Source: Sedimentisphaera sp050251615
GTDB lineage: Bacteria > Planctomycetota > Phycisphaerae > Sedimentisphaerales > Sedimentisphaeraceae
Reading direction: 5' to 3'
NCBI GenBank assembly: GCA_050251615.1
Contig: JBFWMM010000003.1
Coordinates: forward strand, 62,001 to 126,000
DNA: 64,000 bases
Shown here: in pieces, positions 9,517 to 18,203 of the stretch
Layout of the letters: each line of letters opens with the position of its first letter
Numbering within the stretch: position 1 is the first letter of the stretch
Notes under the pieces: model-generated
Told to the model about the DNA's origin: nothing
What the model saw: the letters and a program-made list of their open reading frames with translations, nothing else
Database searches by the model: none
Position numbers and translations under genes: made by a program

Positions 9517-11073
9517 CTATTTTGCCGGTTCGATTTTGTTGCTGATGCGCATCCAGTCGAAATCTGCGAAGCCGCCCGTCTCTTTTGTCGCATAATTAAA
9601 CAGGCCAAAGCGGTAGCCGATGAAGTGCGGGAGCGTGTATGACATCTGCAACTGCGTGCCGATTCTGCTCCACTTTTCCCCGTCGAGGCTGTAATAGAAG
9701 TACGCTTTATCCGTCCGGTTGGTAAAATCGCAGTCAATCTTGAGATAAACAACATTGCTACTCAAAGCAACGCTCTGCATTTCCTCCGGCTTATCGTTCT
9801 CGGCGCTCTCCATTACGATCCTCTTACCGTTTTCATCCATCCTTACGCCGACAAAACCGTAACGCCTCTGAAAGGCAGTGAGGCCGGCAGTATCGCCGGC
9901 TTTCATATTGGACACATCCATCTTTGCAGAGGCACTGCTTGTCGGGCCGAATGTACGCTGGGTGAGCGTGTTTCGGGCCTGCAAGATATTATTATCAATG
10001 CGGCAGGTTGTCAGGCGTAAATGTCCCTTGCGCTCACCCACAGACCAGAAGCGGTTGTCCGGATTGTGATTCCATTGCCAGCAAAGCGGCAGTGGCGCGC
10101 CCGTTTTGCGGTTGAACTCGTCACTCTCAATTATATTGCCAAAACCGGCATCGCTGTCGTCGATTTGTATACTGACAGGCGCCTTTCCATCAATGCCGAG
10201 CACGGGCCAACCGTCTTCCCATCTCACCGGCACTACCCACGGGCACCGCCCCACCGAGCCGTTATCCTGAAATAGCATCGCGTACCAATCGCCTGCGGGC
10301 GTATCGATCAGGCAGCCCTGCGCCACGCCCTTATCCTGCAAAACAACACGCCCCTCATAAGGGCCGGTGATTTTTTCTGCGCGGTGGATTATTTGCGTAC
10401 GCATGCCGCCGCGAGGCCAGGTGATGTTCATAACATAATACCGGCCATTGACCTTGATCATCTGTGAGCCCTCGGCGGGCAAGCCGATATTATCCCCCGC
10501 TACTGCGCTTGCGTTTGGAATGACAACCTCATCAAAACCACCATCCTTTATGCCGGAGAGGTCGCCTTTCAGCTCGGTCAGGCGAAGGTTTCCGCCCTGC
10601 CAGAGCATATACACCTTACCGTCATCATCGAAGAAGAGGGTGTGGTCGTGCATTGAGGGCGAGAACGAGATTTCCTTCCAATCTCCCTTTTCAATATCCT
10701 TTGTAGTGAAAATGTGCGTCTTACCGCTTGTGCTTGAGAATGTCGTTACGTAGTACAGGCCGTTGTGGTAGCGCAGGCTACTCGCCCAGCTTCCGGCGCC
10801 GTAGGCGTTCTTTCCGTTCTCAAGGTTGAATCGCTCATTATCTGCAAGCGTTTCACATGCATAACCGATGAGCTTCCAGTTGACAAGGTCGGTCGATTTC
10901 ATTATCGGCACGTGCGGCGACATGTGTGTGGTTGTGCTGCTCATATAGTATGTCTCTCCCACGCGTATCACTGCCACGTCGGGTACATCCGCCCATATCA
11001 CCGGGTTTTGCGCAGGTGCGGCAAAGACAAGCGCACAGAGGAAAACTGTTGCAATATAACTGATTTTTCGCAT
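9517..11073 (-). CDS. GH43 family glycosidase (beta-xylosidase / arabinofuranosidase type), secreted
   Basis: A 518-residue enzyme with a signal peptide (MRKISYIATVFLCALVFAAPA) and a five-bladed propeller GH43 domain. The base Asp lies in WADVPDVAVIRVGETYYM, the pKa-modulating Asp in HDHTLFFDDDGKVYM and the acid Glu in LPAEGSQMIKVNGRYYV. From about residue 320 a beta-sandwich of the GH43 C-terminal type follows (GLTAFQRRYGFVGVRM, YYSLDGEKWSRIG). Likely acts on xylo- or arabino-oligosaccharides. I chose the ATG at 11073 because GGAG lies 7 bases before it and the signal peptide begins there; the frame is open for 47 codons upstream without protein-like sequence. It follows the pRiA4b-like gene by 34 bases. 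Confidence 0.88.
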   Translation of the reverse strand: MRKISYIATVFLCALVFAAPAQNPVIWADVPDVAVIRVGETYYMSSTTTHMSPHVPIMKSTDLVNWKLIGYACETLADNERFNLENGKNAYGAGSWASSLRYHNGLYYVTTFSSTSGKTHIFTTKDIEKGDWKEISFSPSMHDHTLFFDDDGKVYMLWQGGNLRLTELKGDLSGIKDGGFDEVVIPNASAVAGDNIGLPAEGSQMIKVNGRYYVMNITWPRGGMRTQIIHRAEKITGPYEGRVVLQDKGVAQGCLIDTPAGDWYAMLFQDNGSVGRCPWVVPVRWEDGWPVLGIDGKAPVSIQIDDSDAGFGNIIESDEFNRKTGAPLPLCWQWNHNPDNRFWSVGERKGHLRLTTCRIDNNILQARNTLTQRTFGPTSSASAKMDVSNMKAGDTAGLTAFQRRYGFVGVRMDENGKRIVMESAENDKPEEMQSVALSSNVVYLKIDCDFTNRTDKAYFYYSLDGEKWSRIGTQLQMSYTLPHFIGYRFGLFNYATKETGGFADFDWMRISNKIEPAK

Positions 11074-11107
11074 AACTTCTCCAATCATTTTCTCAAAACA
11101 AAACGTC

Positions 11108-11662
11108 TCATTCATTCGTGCTGTAAATGTACTTTGTAAGCTTCCAGTCCACAAGCTTTTTGTCGAAATGTTCGCTGTCAAAATCATCGCCGTACCAATC
11201 CAGATAATCAGCATATTTTCTGCCGCACCCTTTTGTCATTGCTTCGCAGAATTCGGCATAGCCCCATGGGCCGTGAACATCCTCAGGCGGACAGGTGCGC
11301 TCGCCGTCAACACAGATAATCGGCAGCCGGTCTTCGGGCTGTGCGTAAGCGGAGTTTTCAAGGACAATTTCATGTCTCCATTCATCACCAAAGTCATAAA
11401 TGTACAACATTTTCTGCCCTTTTCTCTTCAGCAACTCTCCTATTGAGTATTCGCCGGCCTCCTCGCCGCTTTCTCCGGTCTCGTCATATCGACTCCCGCC
11501 GACGATAAATTCATACAGATGGCAATTATCCCACCCCATTACAATCTGAATGACATCATGCAACCGGTCGAGCGTGAGGTATGCAGGCACAACAAAACGG
11601 CGCCAGATAACAGGCTCAATATCGAGCAGACATATTTTCAGCAGATAGAATCTATCTTTCAT
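11108..11662 (-). CDS. Plasmid pRiA4b ORF-3-like protein
   Basis: A small cytoplasmic protein of the PRiA4_ORF3 family. Diagnostic segments are YLLKICLLDIEPVIWRRFVVP at the N-terminus, TLDRLHDVIQIVMGWDNCHLYEF in the middle and MLYIYDFGDEWRHEIVLE, followed by a Cys-containing ERTCPPEDVHGPWGYAEF loop. The family is found on plasmids and chromosomes and its biochemical role is unknown. I prefer ATG 11662 (GGGAAAG just before it, protein similarity starting here); a GTG at 11719 would add 19 residues and lies almost on the predicted transcription start. It may be co-transcribed with the GH43 gene. Confidence 0.75.
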   Translation of the reverse strand: MKDRFYLLKICLLDIEPVIWRRFVVPAYLTLDRLHDVIQIVMGWDNCHLYEFIVGGSRYDETGESGEEAGEYSIGELLKRKGQKMLYIYDFGDEWRHEIVLENSAYAQPEDRLPIICVDGERTCPPEDVHGPWGYAEFCEAMTKGCGRKYADYLDWYGDDFDSEHFDKKLVDWKLTKYIYSTNE

Positions 11663-11728
11663 TACTTTCCCGAGCTTTGGTTGCTTGTTGTTTTTTACGG
11701 CGCTGCAAATATGCTTCACCTTAAACTA

Positions 11729-11756
11729 AGATTAGATTTCGAAACGATATTGTCAA
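11729..11756 (-). promoter_or_regulatory. Sigma-70-like promoter for the pRiA4b-like / GH43 pair
   Basis: On the minus strand a consensus TTGACA is followed after 16 bases by TAATCT. The predicted start of transcription is near 11722, giving a leader of about 60 bases to the ATG at 11662. Confidence 0.5.
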
Positions 11757-11802
11757 ACAGATTCGCACAATTAACGCCTTTTTCATTGTCGTGTAGCATT
11801 TA

Positions 11803-11842
11803 AGAAAAGAAAAAGGCCCGCGCCGTTAAGCGTGAGCCTTTC
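11803..11842 (-). terminator. Intrinsic terminator of trigger factor gene
   Basis: Read on the minus strand, AAGGCTCACGC pairs with GCGCGGGCCTT (11 positions, one mismatch, one G-T) around a TTAACG loop, followed by TTTTTCTTTTC. It lies 33 bases after the tig stop codon. Confidence 0.8.
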
Positions 11843-11874
11843 GTATGCCGTTCGGTTTGGGGATTCCGCGGGGA

Positions 11875-13203
11875 TTACTCCTTCACGGGTACCTCTGTAA
11901 CCTTTGCTTTCTCAATGATTGCATCGTAGCACTTCTGCTCGCGAATCTGCATCATTAACTCTGTCAGAGAGCCGTCTTTTGCCATCTCTTCGCGAACCTT
12001 CTCGGGCCTTCTACCACTTTCAGCCGCAATGCGTGCGATGTAGCCGTTGAGCTCGTCAGGGGTAATCTCAATCTTGAGCTCATCTGCAACCGCATCAATA
12101 ATGAAAAAGCTCTTGAGCATATCCTTCGCCTGATCCTGGCTGCTTGTCTGAAGCTTTTCGAGCTCTGCTTTGAGTTCATCCTTCTGGAGACCCTGCATCA
12201 GAACGCGTGAGTATTCGCGGTTCATAATGGAGTTGGCCTGTTCTGAAACCAGGTTTGTCGGCAGGTCGAAGTCGCACTTGTCAAGCAGGTACTTGCGGAC
12301 ATTTTCAACGAGGCCGTCTTTACTCCGCTTGTCTGCATCCTCTGCCGCGTATTTTGTAAGAATACTCTTGAGGTAGTCAACGCTTTTAATGCCGATTTTT
12401 TCGCAGAATTCATCATTGAGTTCGGCGGGCTTGCGGTATGTAATATCCTTAACCTCAATCTTGACCGCGCACTTCTTGCCTTGGAAATCCTTGTTGAAGA
12501 ATGTCTCGCTGACCTGTGTCTCGGTCTCCTTGATATCACCAACCTTTGCATCCATGAGAAGTTTGTGGAGGCCATCAACAGGCACCTTGCCTGCAAAGCC
12601 GTAGTTCTCGTTGATTGATACGTCTGTATCTTTTACGACAACTGCTTCTTCCTCTTCGGGGGTGATGGTTACGTCGGCTTTGAGGATGTCGCCGAGTTCA
12701 GCGGTAGCGCCTTCTTCGCGCGATTCATCCGTACCCCAGCGCTTGCGCATATCTTCAATATGCTTCTCGATCTGTTCTTCCGTAACTTCGTAAATGGGCT
12801 TCTCAATCTCTACGTCCTCAAGCTGGGGAAGAGTGATTTCAGGGCGAACATTCACCTCGAAATAGTAGGTGAAAGAGCCTGTCTCGGGAAGCTCAAGCGA
12901 TTCAGGGTTGATCTCCGGCTCACCAAGATAGTTGATGTTGTTGTCTTTGAGGGCTTTTTCTGTGCAGTCGGCGAGGAGTTTGAGCTTTGTCTGCTCGCCA
13001 ACCTCTGTACCGAATCTCTTCTCCAGAAGCCTCCTGGGCGCTCTGCCCCTCCTGAAACCGGGGAGAACAACATCCTTGCGAAGGTCCGTGTACTGGCTGA
13101 GAAGGGTCTCTTTAACCGCTTCTTCAGGTATTTCAATTGTAATTTTTTTCCTGCAGGGACCTGCGTCTTCTGCGGTAACGATAAGTTTTACGTCTTCTGC
13201 CAT
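11875..13203 (-). CDS. tig: Trigger factor, ribosome-associated chaperone and prolyl isomerase
   Basis: A 442-residue trigger factor that binds nascent chains at the ribosome exit. The ribosome-binding signature GFRRGRAPRRLLEKRFG sits near residue 47-63. A central FKBP-like domain spans roughly 150-240, with the usual AELGDILKADVTI entry. The helical C-terminal arms follow to the end (LKSFFIIDAVADELKIEITPDELN). The ATG at 13203 is preceded by AAGGA at a 9-base distance; the frame continues upstream for 54 codons but that part overlaps the tRNA-Gly gene and is not protein-like. The tRNA and its promoter lie directly upstream, so the two may share a transcript. Confidence 0.95.
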   Translation of the reverse strand: MAEDVKLIVTAEDAGPCRKKITIEIPEEAVKETLLSQYTDLRKDVVLPGFRRGRAPRRLLEKRFGTEVGEQTKLKLLADCTEKALKDNNINYLGEPEINPESLELPETGSFTYYFEVNVRPEITLPQLEDVEIEKPIYEVTEEQIEKHIEDMRKRWGTDESREEGATAELGDILKADVTITPEEEEAVVVKDTDVSINENYGFAGKVPVDGLHKLLMDAKVGDIKETETQVSETFFNKDFQGKKCAVKIEVKDITYRKPAELNDEFCEKIGIKSVDYLKSILTKYAAEDADKRSKDGLVENVRKYLLDKCDFDLPTNLVSEQANSIMNREYSRVLMQGLQKDELKAELEKLQTSSQDQAKDMLKSFFIIDAVADELKIEITPDELNGYIARIAAESGRRPEKVREEMAKDGSLTELMMQIREQKCYDAIIEKAKVTEVPVKE

Positions 13204-13336
13204 CTCGATATTCCTTTCAATAAAAAAAGACCGCGGTAACGTCCGCGATCTTGCTTTATGCTTATCTGAACGTCCCGCCGACCAGCGCCTGATTCCCTTT
13301 GAATCCGATAACTCGTCGAGACTATTGTAAAAAAGA

Positions 13337-13407
13337 GCGGGTGATGAGATTCGAACCCACGACATTCACGTTGGCAACGTGACGCTCTACCACTGAGCTA
13401 CACCCGC
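13337..13407 (-). tRNA. tRNA-Gly(GCC)
   Basis: A 71-base cloverleaf on the minus strand. Acceptor strands GCGGGTG and CACCCGC pair fully. The D arm is GCTCAGTGGTAGAGC, the anticodon stem is TCACG/CGTGA with loop TTGCCAA (anticodon GCC), and the T arm is GTGGGTTCGAATCTCAT. The CCA end is not encoded. Confidence 0.97.
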
Positions 13408-13439
13408 TTTAAGGACTCACGTCCGTCAAGAGAACTGGT

Positions 13440-13467
13440 ATTCTATGGAATCGTTTTTTTGTTGCAA
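13440..13467 (-). promoter_or_regulatory. Promoter of tRNA-Gly (and probably tig)
   Basis: On the minus strand TTGCAA, a 16-base spacer and TAGAAT, with the -10 box ending about 32 bases before the mature tRNA 5' end. Confidence 0.6.
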
Positions 13468-13585
13468 CCCATTTTTCTCTTTTTTTGCAAAAAACTTCAG
13501 AAACATTCACGCCTCTCAAGCCGGAACCAAGGCAAGAAACGTAGCCGCGGCCGGCGTGAGCTGATAATACAATTCAGGTACGCTC

Positions 13586-15232
13586 TTACTTCAGCAATTC
13601 CTCGAACATATCGATTGAAAGACAGTTTTTCAGCTTCTGTATGGCTTTAAGCTCTATCCTGCGCACTGTTTCACGGCTGAGCCCGAGGTTGTCGCCTATT
13701 TCCTGAAGCGATTTACGTCCCCTGCGAAGAGGTGTATGGTCTTCGAGTCCGTAGTGATTGCGAATTATGTACTGCTCGCGCCGGTCGAGATTCAGCGAAA
13801 TAACCGTATCGAGGTCGCGCCCGGCTTCCTCAATGTCTGGCATTGCCGGCAGGTCAATATGCCTCACATCACGGTGTTGCGAATCATCATATTCAATCAT
13901 ATCCTTACCGCCTCTTGACGCGAAGCTTCTGGCCACGGCAAGGCTTGCGTAGGCACTGAACCTGTGCCCTTTTTCGTAGTCGTAGCCCTCAACCGCCCTC
14001 ATGAGCGCTATATTCCCCTCGCCGATAAGTTCTGCAAGGGAGCGGCCTGTCCTGATGTGTTTTCTGGCTACCGAAACAACAGACGAAAGATTGTAATTTA
14101 TCAAAGCCTTTTTAGCGCTCTGAATCGCATCGGACATCTTTTCCATCTCTGAAATAGCAGCGCCTGATGATCTGTAATTCAGCTTCTTCTTTTCTAAATT
14201 ATACATCTTCTTGAGGGCATTGTACCTGCGAAACAGACGGTACTCGGTGTTCCGATCAAGAACGGGGATTCTGCTTACTACCTTTATGTAAGCACCTTCA
14301 CGCTCAGGGGATGTGCTGATTTCAGTGGCCGGCGGCATAAACGCCTGCTCTGAGCATATTTCTTTCAGCTGCGCATCTGTGGCAAATTCACTGCTGTCTA
14401 TGAACGTAAAATCAATAGATAGAAGCATCTTGATACGTTCACGATTAATAGCGCGATAGACACTGCTCCTACTGCAACCATATCGCTTCACCATTTCCGC
14501 AACGGAGACACCGGCATTATGTCTGGTGTAAATCTCCTTCTGGAGTCTGCTGTTAACCCTCCCTGTGCGTGTGCCCGGCGTAAGGCGGCGGTTGTCATTT
14601 TCGATGGAGCTTGTTGTGTATCTGATCGCCTCAACGCTCCGCCCCGTCTGCTCGGCAACAGATTCTATCACGGACTGCCTGCTGAGCTCAGGGTTTGCGG
14701 TTCGCGCGTCGATATACAGATCAAGCACCCTCTCCCGCTCTCTGCGGGTGAGTCTTGAAAAACGCTTTGCTTTATCAATCTCAGCGGAGCAATGCCTTGC
14801 TGCAAATTCAAAGGCAGATTCAGTAATCCCTATCTTCCTTACGTTGCCTGCAAAAACGAAATAGCGCATCATAAGAAATTTATCTTTCCAGCGGCGTATT
14901 GTCTTGACAGAAACATTCAATTTAACGGCGAGCTCTTCGATTGTAACAGCGCCGACTGGTGCCGGCTGATTTACCGACCTGCTCAAATCCAGCACAAAAA
15001 GCAGCAGGTCGTTTAAAATGTCGGCCGCCGAGAGCAAAACAATTTCAACATCACGGGCAGGATTATAGCCTGTTATTTTGGCACAGACAAACTCAAACGG
15101 ATAACTGCGTGAGCCCTCAAGCAGAGCCATGAGAGCCTCTGCCCTGTCAAGCATATCATACTTGACCCTGTTGGGCGAAAAACGCACCTCTGCGAGTAAG
15201 TTCTTTATTTGTTCAGTTCTGTATTTCTGCAA
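13586..15232 (-). CDS. Sigma-70 family factor with long multi-HTH N-terminal extension
   Basis: A 548-residue RNA polymerase sigma factor of unusual build. Region 1.2 is near residues 318-350, region 2 near 375-440 (ELIGEGNIALMRAVEGYDYEKGHRFSAYAS) and region 4 near 478-540, with HTH SLQEIGDNLGLSRETVRRIE. The part between them is too short for a normal region 3. The first 300 residues hold at least three helix-turn-helix-like segments: TIEELAVKLNVSVKTIRRWK (97-116), one near 183-205, and SVAEMVKRYGCSRSSVYRAI (243-262). In region 2.3 the Trp pair used for -10 melting is replaced (SAYASLAVARSF). The start has a promoter 30 bases upstream. This resembles alternative sigma factors of Phycisphaerae; regulon unknown. 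Confidence 0.85.
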   Translation of the reverse strand: MQKYRTEQIKNLLAEVRFSPNRVKYDMLDRAEALMALLEGSRSYPFEFVCAKITGYNPARDVEIVLLSAADILNDLLLFVLDLSRSVNQPAPVGAVTIEELAVKLNVSVKTIRRWKDKFLMMRYFVFAGNVRKIGITESAFEFAARHCSAEIDKAKRFSRLTRRERERVLDLYIDARTANPELSRQSVIESVAEQTGRSVEAIRYTTSSIENDNRRLTPGTRTGRVNSRLQKEIYTRHNAGVSVAEMVKRYGCSRSSVYRAINRERIKMLLSIDFTFIDSSEFATDAQLKEICSEQAFMPPATEISTSPEREGAYIKVVSRIPVLDRNTEYRLFRRYNALKKMYNLEKKKLNYRSSGAAISEMEKMSDAIQSAKKALINYNLSSVVSVARKHIRTGRSLAELIGEGNIALMRAVEGYDYEKGHRFSAYASLAVARSFASRGGKDMIEYDDSQHRDVRHIDLPAMPDIEEAGRDLDTVISLNLDRREQYIIRNHYGLEDHTPLRRGRKSLQEIGDNLGLSRETVRRIELKAIQKLKNCLSIDMFEELLK

Positions 15233-15261
15233 AGTGATCCCGCCGGTTAAACAACAGGAAG

Positions 15262-15290
15262 ATTATAAGTATGTCAATCAATACTTGCAA
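15262..15290 (-). promoter_or_regulatory. Promoter of the composite sigma factor gene
   Basis: On the minus strand TTGCAA (15285-15290), a 17-base spacer and a consensus TATAAT (15262-15267). Predicted leader is about 23 bases. The -35 hexamer is the same six base pairs used by the apbE promoter on the other strand. Confidence 0.65.
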
Positions 15291-15312
15291 GCTCTCGCGG
15301 GGACTCTATACT
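15285..15312 (+). promoter_or_regulatory. Promoter of apbE
   Basis: On the plus strand TTGCAA (15285-15290), a 16-base spacer and TATACT (15307-15312). Predicted leader is about 19 bases and includes the GGAG ribosome binding site. The -35 hexamer is shared with the divergent sigma gene promoter. Confidence 0.6.
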
Positions 15313-15337
15313 CTCTCGTTTCTGACTGGAGAAGTGA

Positions 15338-16351
15338 ATGAGAAGAAAAATACTGATTCTCTCCGCCTTGGCGGTGCTACTGTGCGGATGCAAAGATACA
15401 AAGCCCGTGAAGGTAACCGGGCCGCAGTTTGACTGCATGAATACCATGGTCTATATAACCGTTGTCGCAAAGGACGAAGAGACCGCGCGCCTGTGCATTG
15501 AGGCAGGAACGACGGAGCTGCGAAGGCTCAGCGACATCTTTGACAGGCACAAACCCGCATCAGAGATTTCTCGGGTCAATCAGAGTAGTGGCAGAGCCGT
15601 GAAGGTGTGCGGTGAGGTGATTGAGCTGCTTGACGATGCCGTTCGCGCAGGCCGGCTTTCCGGCGGTGCATTTGATGTTACAATCGCCCCTCTGCTGGAT
15701 TTATGGCAGAGTGCCTCTCTAACGGGAATCCGCCCTTCTCCCGAGCAGATTAGAGCGGCCAAAGCGCTCGTAAACTACAACAAGATAATCATAAATCAGT
15801 CAGAACAGACTGTTAAGCTTGAAGAGTATGGGATGTCCCTCGACCTCGGAGGGATCGCCAAGGGGTATTCGCTCGACAAAACTGCCAAACTGCTGAAAGA
15901 CCGCGGCGCCCTCTGCGCCCTGATAAACGCGGGCGGCGATATAGTGTGTTACAGCGAAGAAGGCTTTGAACCCTGGAAGGTCGGCATACAAAACCCCGAT
16001 CTCGACCCTGAAAACGAAATAATAAGAGTTATCAGCCTTGCAAACGGCGCCATTGCTACCAGCGGAGACTACTACCGGTTTTACGAAATCGGCGGCGAGT
16101 ACAGCAGTCATATTGTTAACCCTGCATCGGGAGATGGGGCGAAATGGTTCAAAAGCGTTACGGTAACCGCGCCAACCGGCTCAACGGCCGATGCCCTCGC
16201 GACGGCTGTAAGTGTGATGGGGGCTGAGAGCGGCTTTAATATGATTGAAAGACTGCAAGACGTGGAAAGCCTTGCAAGCTTAAACAACGCCGAAGAGAGC
16301 GAAATACAAAGCTCGGGGTTTAATCGCCTGATCTATCAGGTGGAACATTAA
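15338..16351 (+). CDS. apbE: FAD:protein FMN transferase, lipoprotein
   Basis: A 337-residue ApbE that transfers FMN from FAD to Thr residues of extracytoplasmic flavoproteins such as Rnf and Nqr subunits. The lipobox LAVLLCGC at residues 11-18 predicts a lipid-anchored periplasmic protein. Family landmarks are MNTMVYITV, GGAFDVTIAPL, SLDLGGIAKGYSLDK, ALINAGGDIVC and the SSHIVNPASG plus STADALATAVSVMG pair near the C-terminus that binds Mg2+ and FAD. ATG at 15338 has GGAGAAG six bases before it. Its last 32 bases overlap the 3' end of the convergent PBP gene. Confidence 0.95.
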   Translation: MRRKILILSALAVLLCGCKDTKPVKVTGPQFDCMNTMVYITVVAKDEETARLCIEAGTTELRRLSDIFDRHKPASEISRVNQSSGRAVKVCGEVIELLDDAVRAGRLSGGAFDVTIAPLLDLWQSASLTGIRPSPEQIRAAKALVNYNKIIINQSEQTVKLEEYGMSLDLGGIAKGYSLDKTAKLLKDRGALCALINAGGDIVCYSEEGFEPWKVGIQNPDLDPENEIIRVISLANGAIATSGDYYRFYEIGGEYSSHIVNPASGDGAKWFKSVTVTAPTGSTADALATAVSVMGAESGFNMIERLQDVESLASLNNAEESEIQSSGFNRLIYQVEH

Positions 16352-18149
16352 GATATGCGAGGCTCTGTTCGAGAATTTTCTTTACCGCAGGCGCTGTCAC
16401 CCTGCCGCCGGAATAACCCATTCCGAGGCTTTTGTCAGGCTTGCTGATTGACACCATCACGATAAGCGCGGGATTGCTTGCCGGCGCCCCACCGACAAAC
16501 GAAGCGGTGTAGTACTTACTGCTGTACTGCTTGATATCGTTGTCCCAGATGTTTGCGGTGCCTGTCTTACCGAAGACCGTATAATCCTTGAGGGCCGCGG
16601 TTTTTCCTGTGCCGTGATCGCTGTTTACCACATCCGTAAGGCACTTCATCATAAACCCGGCAGTATCAGGCGTGAATACCATTCCATACCTCTCTCCTGT
16701 ATCGCTTACATCCTTGACGCTCTTCGCGTCACTGTCAACTATCGCCTGCACCATAAACGGCCTGACGGAACGTCCGCCGTTTGCAAGAACGCAGTATCCG
16801 CGTGCAACCTGTATTCCTGTAAGTCCGATTTCCTGTCCGTAGGGTATGCGGGTTATAGAATAGCCTGTCCAGCGTGCGGGATCTGCAATTCTCGGGTAGC
16901 GCTCGCCGGGGTAGTCAATGTCGGTGCGGTATGAGAAGCCGATAGTATCAAGCACATCGTAGAGCCGTTTATTGCCAAGCGCAATCCCGATCTTGGCCAT
17001 ACCTATATTGCTTGAATTAACTATAATTTCCTTTAGCGGGAGCATGCCGTAGCGGTGGTAATTGTATTCCTGTATCCTGCCATAACCGTGCTTTACAAAA
17101 AGGCCGTTCTCACAGTCTATAACTGTATTCTTGTTGATGACGCCCGTATCAATGGCTCCTGCCATAATCAGCGGTTTTACCACACTGCCCGGCTCGAAGA
17201 GGTCTGTTATGGCGCGGTTGCGTCTTGCTGAAGGGGTCGATTCGGAAAGATTGCCGGCATCATATTCGGGGTAGCTCGAAAGCGCAAGCACGGCGCCTGA
17301 ATACGGATTCATCACGATTGCAAATCCTGATTCGGCCTTGTAGAGCTTGCATCTCTCAACGAGTGCGTCTCTCGTGTACATCTGAAGAACGGAATCAAGT
17401 GTAAGCAGGAGGCTCTTGCCGTTTTCCGGCTGAACTTCCTTTTCGAGCTCATTCAGCGGGCGCCTGCCGGAATCAACAACAAACACCTTCTCGCCTTTCT
17501 TCTCTTTGAGGATATCGAAATACTCACGCTCCAAACCCTCGCTGCCGGCTTTGAGTTGCCCTGCATAGCCAACAACGTGGCTGAACAGAGAGCCCATCGG
17601 GTACTCGCGCACCCACCTCTGGTCGATACCGGTTCCATAAAGGCGTTCCGGCGCGCGCTCTTTCTCCACAGGCTCTGAACCATCCGGTCGTTCTTCAAAG
17701 TAGCGATAGGTAAAGAGTGTGTCAAACTCGAATTTCTGCTCGGGCGTTATCCCCCTGGCAACCACTATATGTCGATTTTTTTCGGGAGGAGTCTCAAAGA
17801 TGAGCTTCTCGATTGTGCAAGGCGCAAGCCCGAGCAGAGATTCGAGCTTTGCAATCGTTTCAAATCTCTGCGTGTAGTGTTCGGGGACTTCGTTTTCGTA
17901 GGGTTGCAAAAGAACCTTCGCATCAACATACACATCCTCCTTGAGTTTGTTAACGGCAAGAAGCGTGCCTTTGTTGTCAAGTATCACGCCGCGCTGGGCA
18001 CGCTGAGAAACCCTTGCTTTCAGTTTGGATATTTGTTCTTTGTATTCGGAATCGCCGACAGCCAGCCATACGCACCTTGCCGATATAACCAAACCGACAA
18101 GAAGCAATGAACAAAAGATAATTAGTGTTTTTACCTTGCTGACTACCAA
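16320..18149 (-). CDS. ftsI: Class B penicillin-binding protein, FtsI/PBP2 type transpeptidase
   Basis: A 609-residue peptidoglycan transpeptidase with one N-terminal membrane helix (about residues 8-25). The N-terminal PBP dimerisation region starts at QRGVILDNKGTLLAVN. The transpeptidase domain has the three active-site motifs: SVVK (322-325), SSN (379-381) and KTG (528-530). No PASTA domain is present. The start is TTG with GAAGGAAA a few bases upstream. It is the last gene of the arg-rsmD-cca run (54-base gap to cca), and its 3' end overlaps convergent apbE. An FtsI-like protein is noteworthy because many planctomycetes were once thought to lack peptidoglycan. Which of FtsI, SpoVD or PBP2 it matches best cannot be settled by eye. 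Confidence 0.85.
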   Translation of the reverse strand: MVVSKVKTLIIFCSLLLVGLVISARCVWLAVGDSEYKEQISKLKARVSQRAQRGVILDNKGTLLAVNKLKEDVYVDAKVLLQPYENEVPEHYTQRFETIAKLESLLGLAPCTIEKLIFETPPEKNRHIVVARGITPEQKFEFDTLFTYRYFEERPDGSEPVEKERAPERLYGTGIDQRWVREYPMGSLFSHVVGYAGQLKAGSEGLEREYFDILKEKKGEKVFVVDSGRRPLNELEKEVQPENGKSLLLTLDSVLQMYTRDALVERCKLYKAESGFAIVMNPYSGAVLALSSYPEYDAGNLSESTPSARRNRAITDLFEPGSVVKPLIMAGAIDTGVINKNTVIDCENGLFVKHGYGRIQEYNYHRYGMLPLKEIIVNSSNIGMAKIGIALGNKRLYDVLDTIGFSYRTDIDYPGERYPRIADPARWTGYSITRIPYGQEIGLTGIQVARGYCVLANGGRSVRPFMVQAIVDSDAKSVKDVSDTGERYGMVFTPDTAGFMMKCLTDVVNSDHGTGKTAALKDYTVFGKTGTANIWDNDIKQYSSKYYTASFVGGAPASNPALIVMVSISKPDKSLGMGYSGGRVTAPAVKKILEQSLAYLNVPPDRSGD

Positions 18150-18203
18150 ATCTTTTCCTTCAATAATAGTAACAGGTGATTATAACCGCCTGCTGTCCTG
18201 TGT

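Noticed and set aside
11108..11662. Mobile element remnant suggested by the pRiA4b ORF-3 family name
   Set aside because: No transposase, terminal inverted repeat or target duplication is present around it; the family is common on chromosomes.
13204..13365. N-terminal extension of trigger factor
   Set aside because: The frame is open but overlaps tRNA-Gly, is not protein-like, and a good ribosome binding site lies before ATG 13203.
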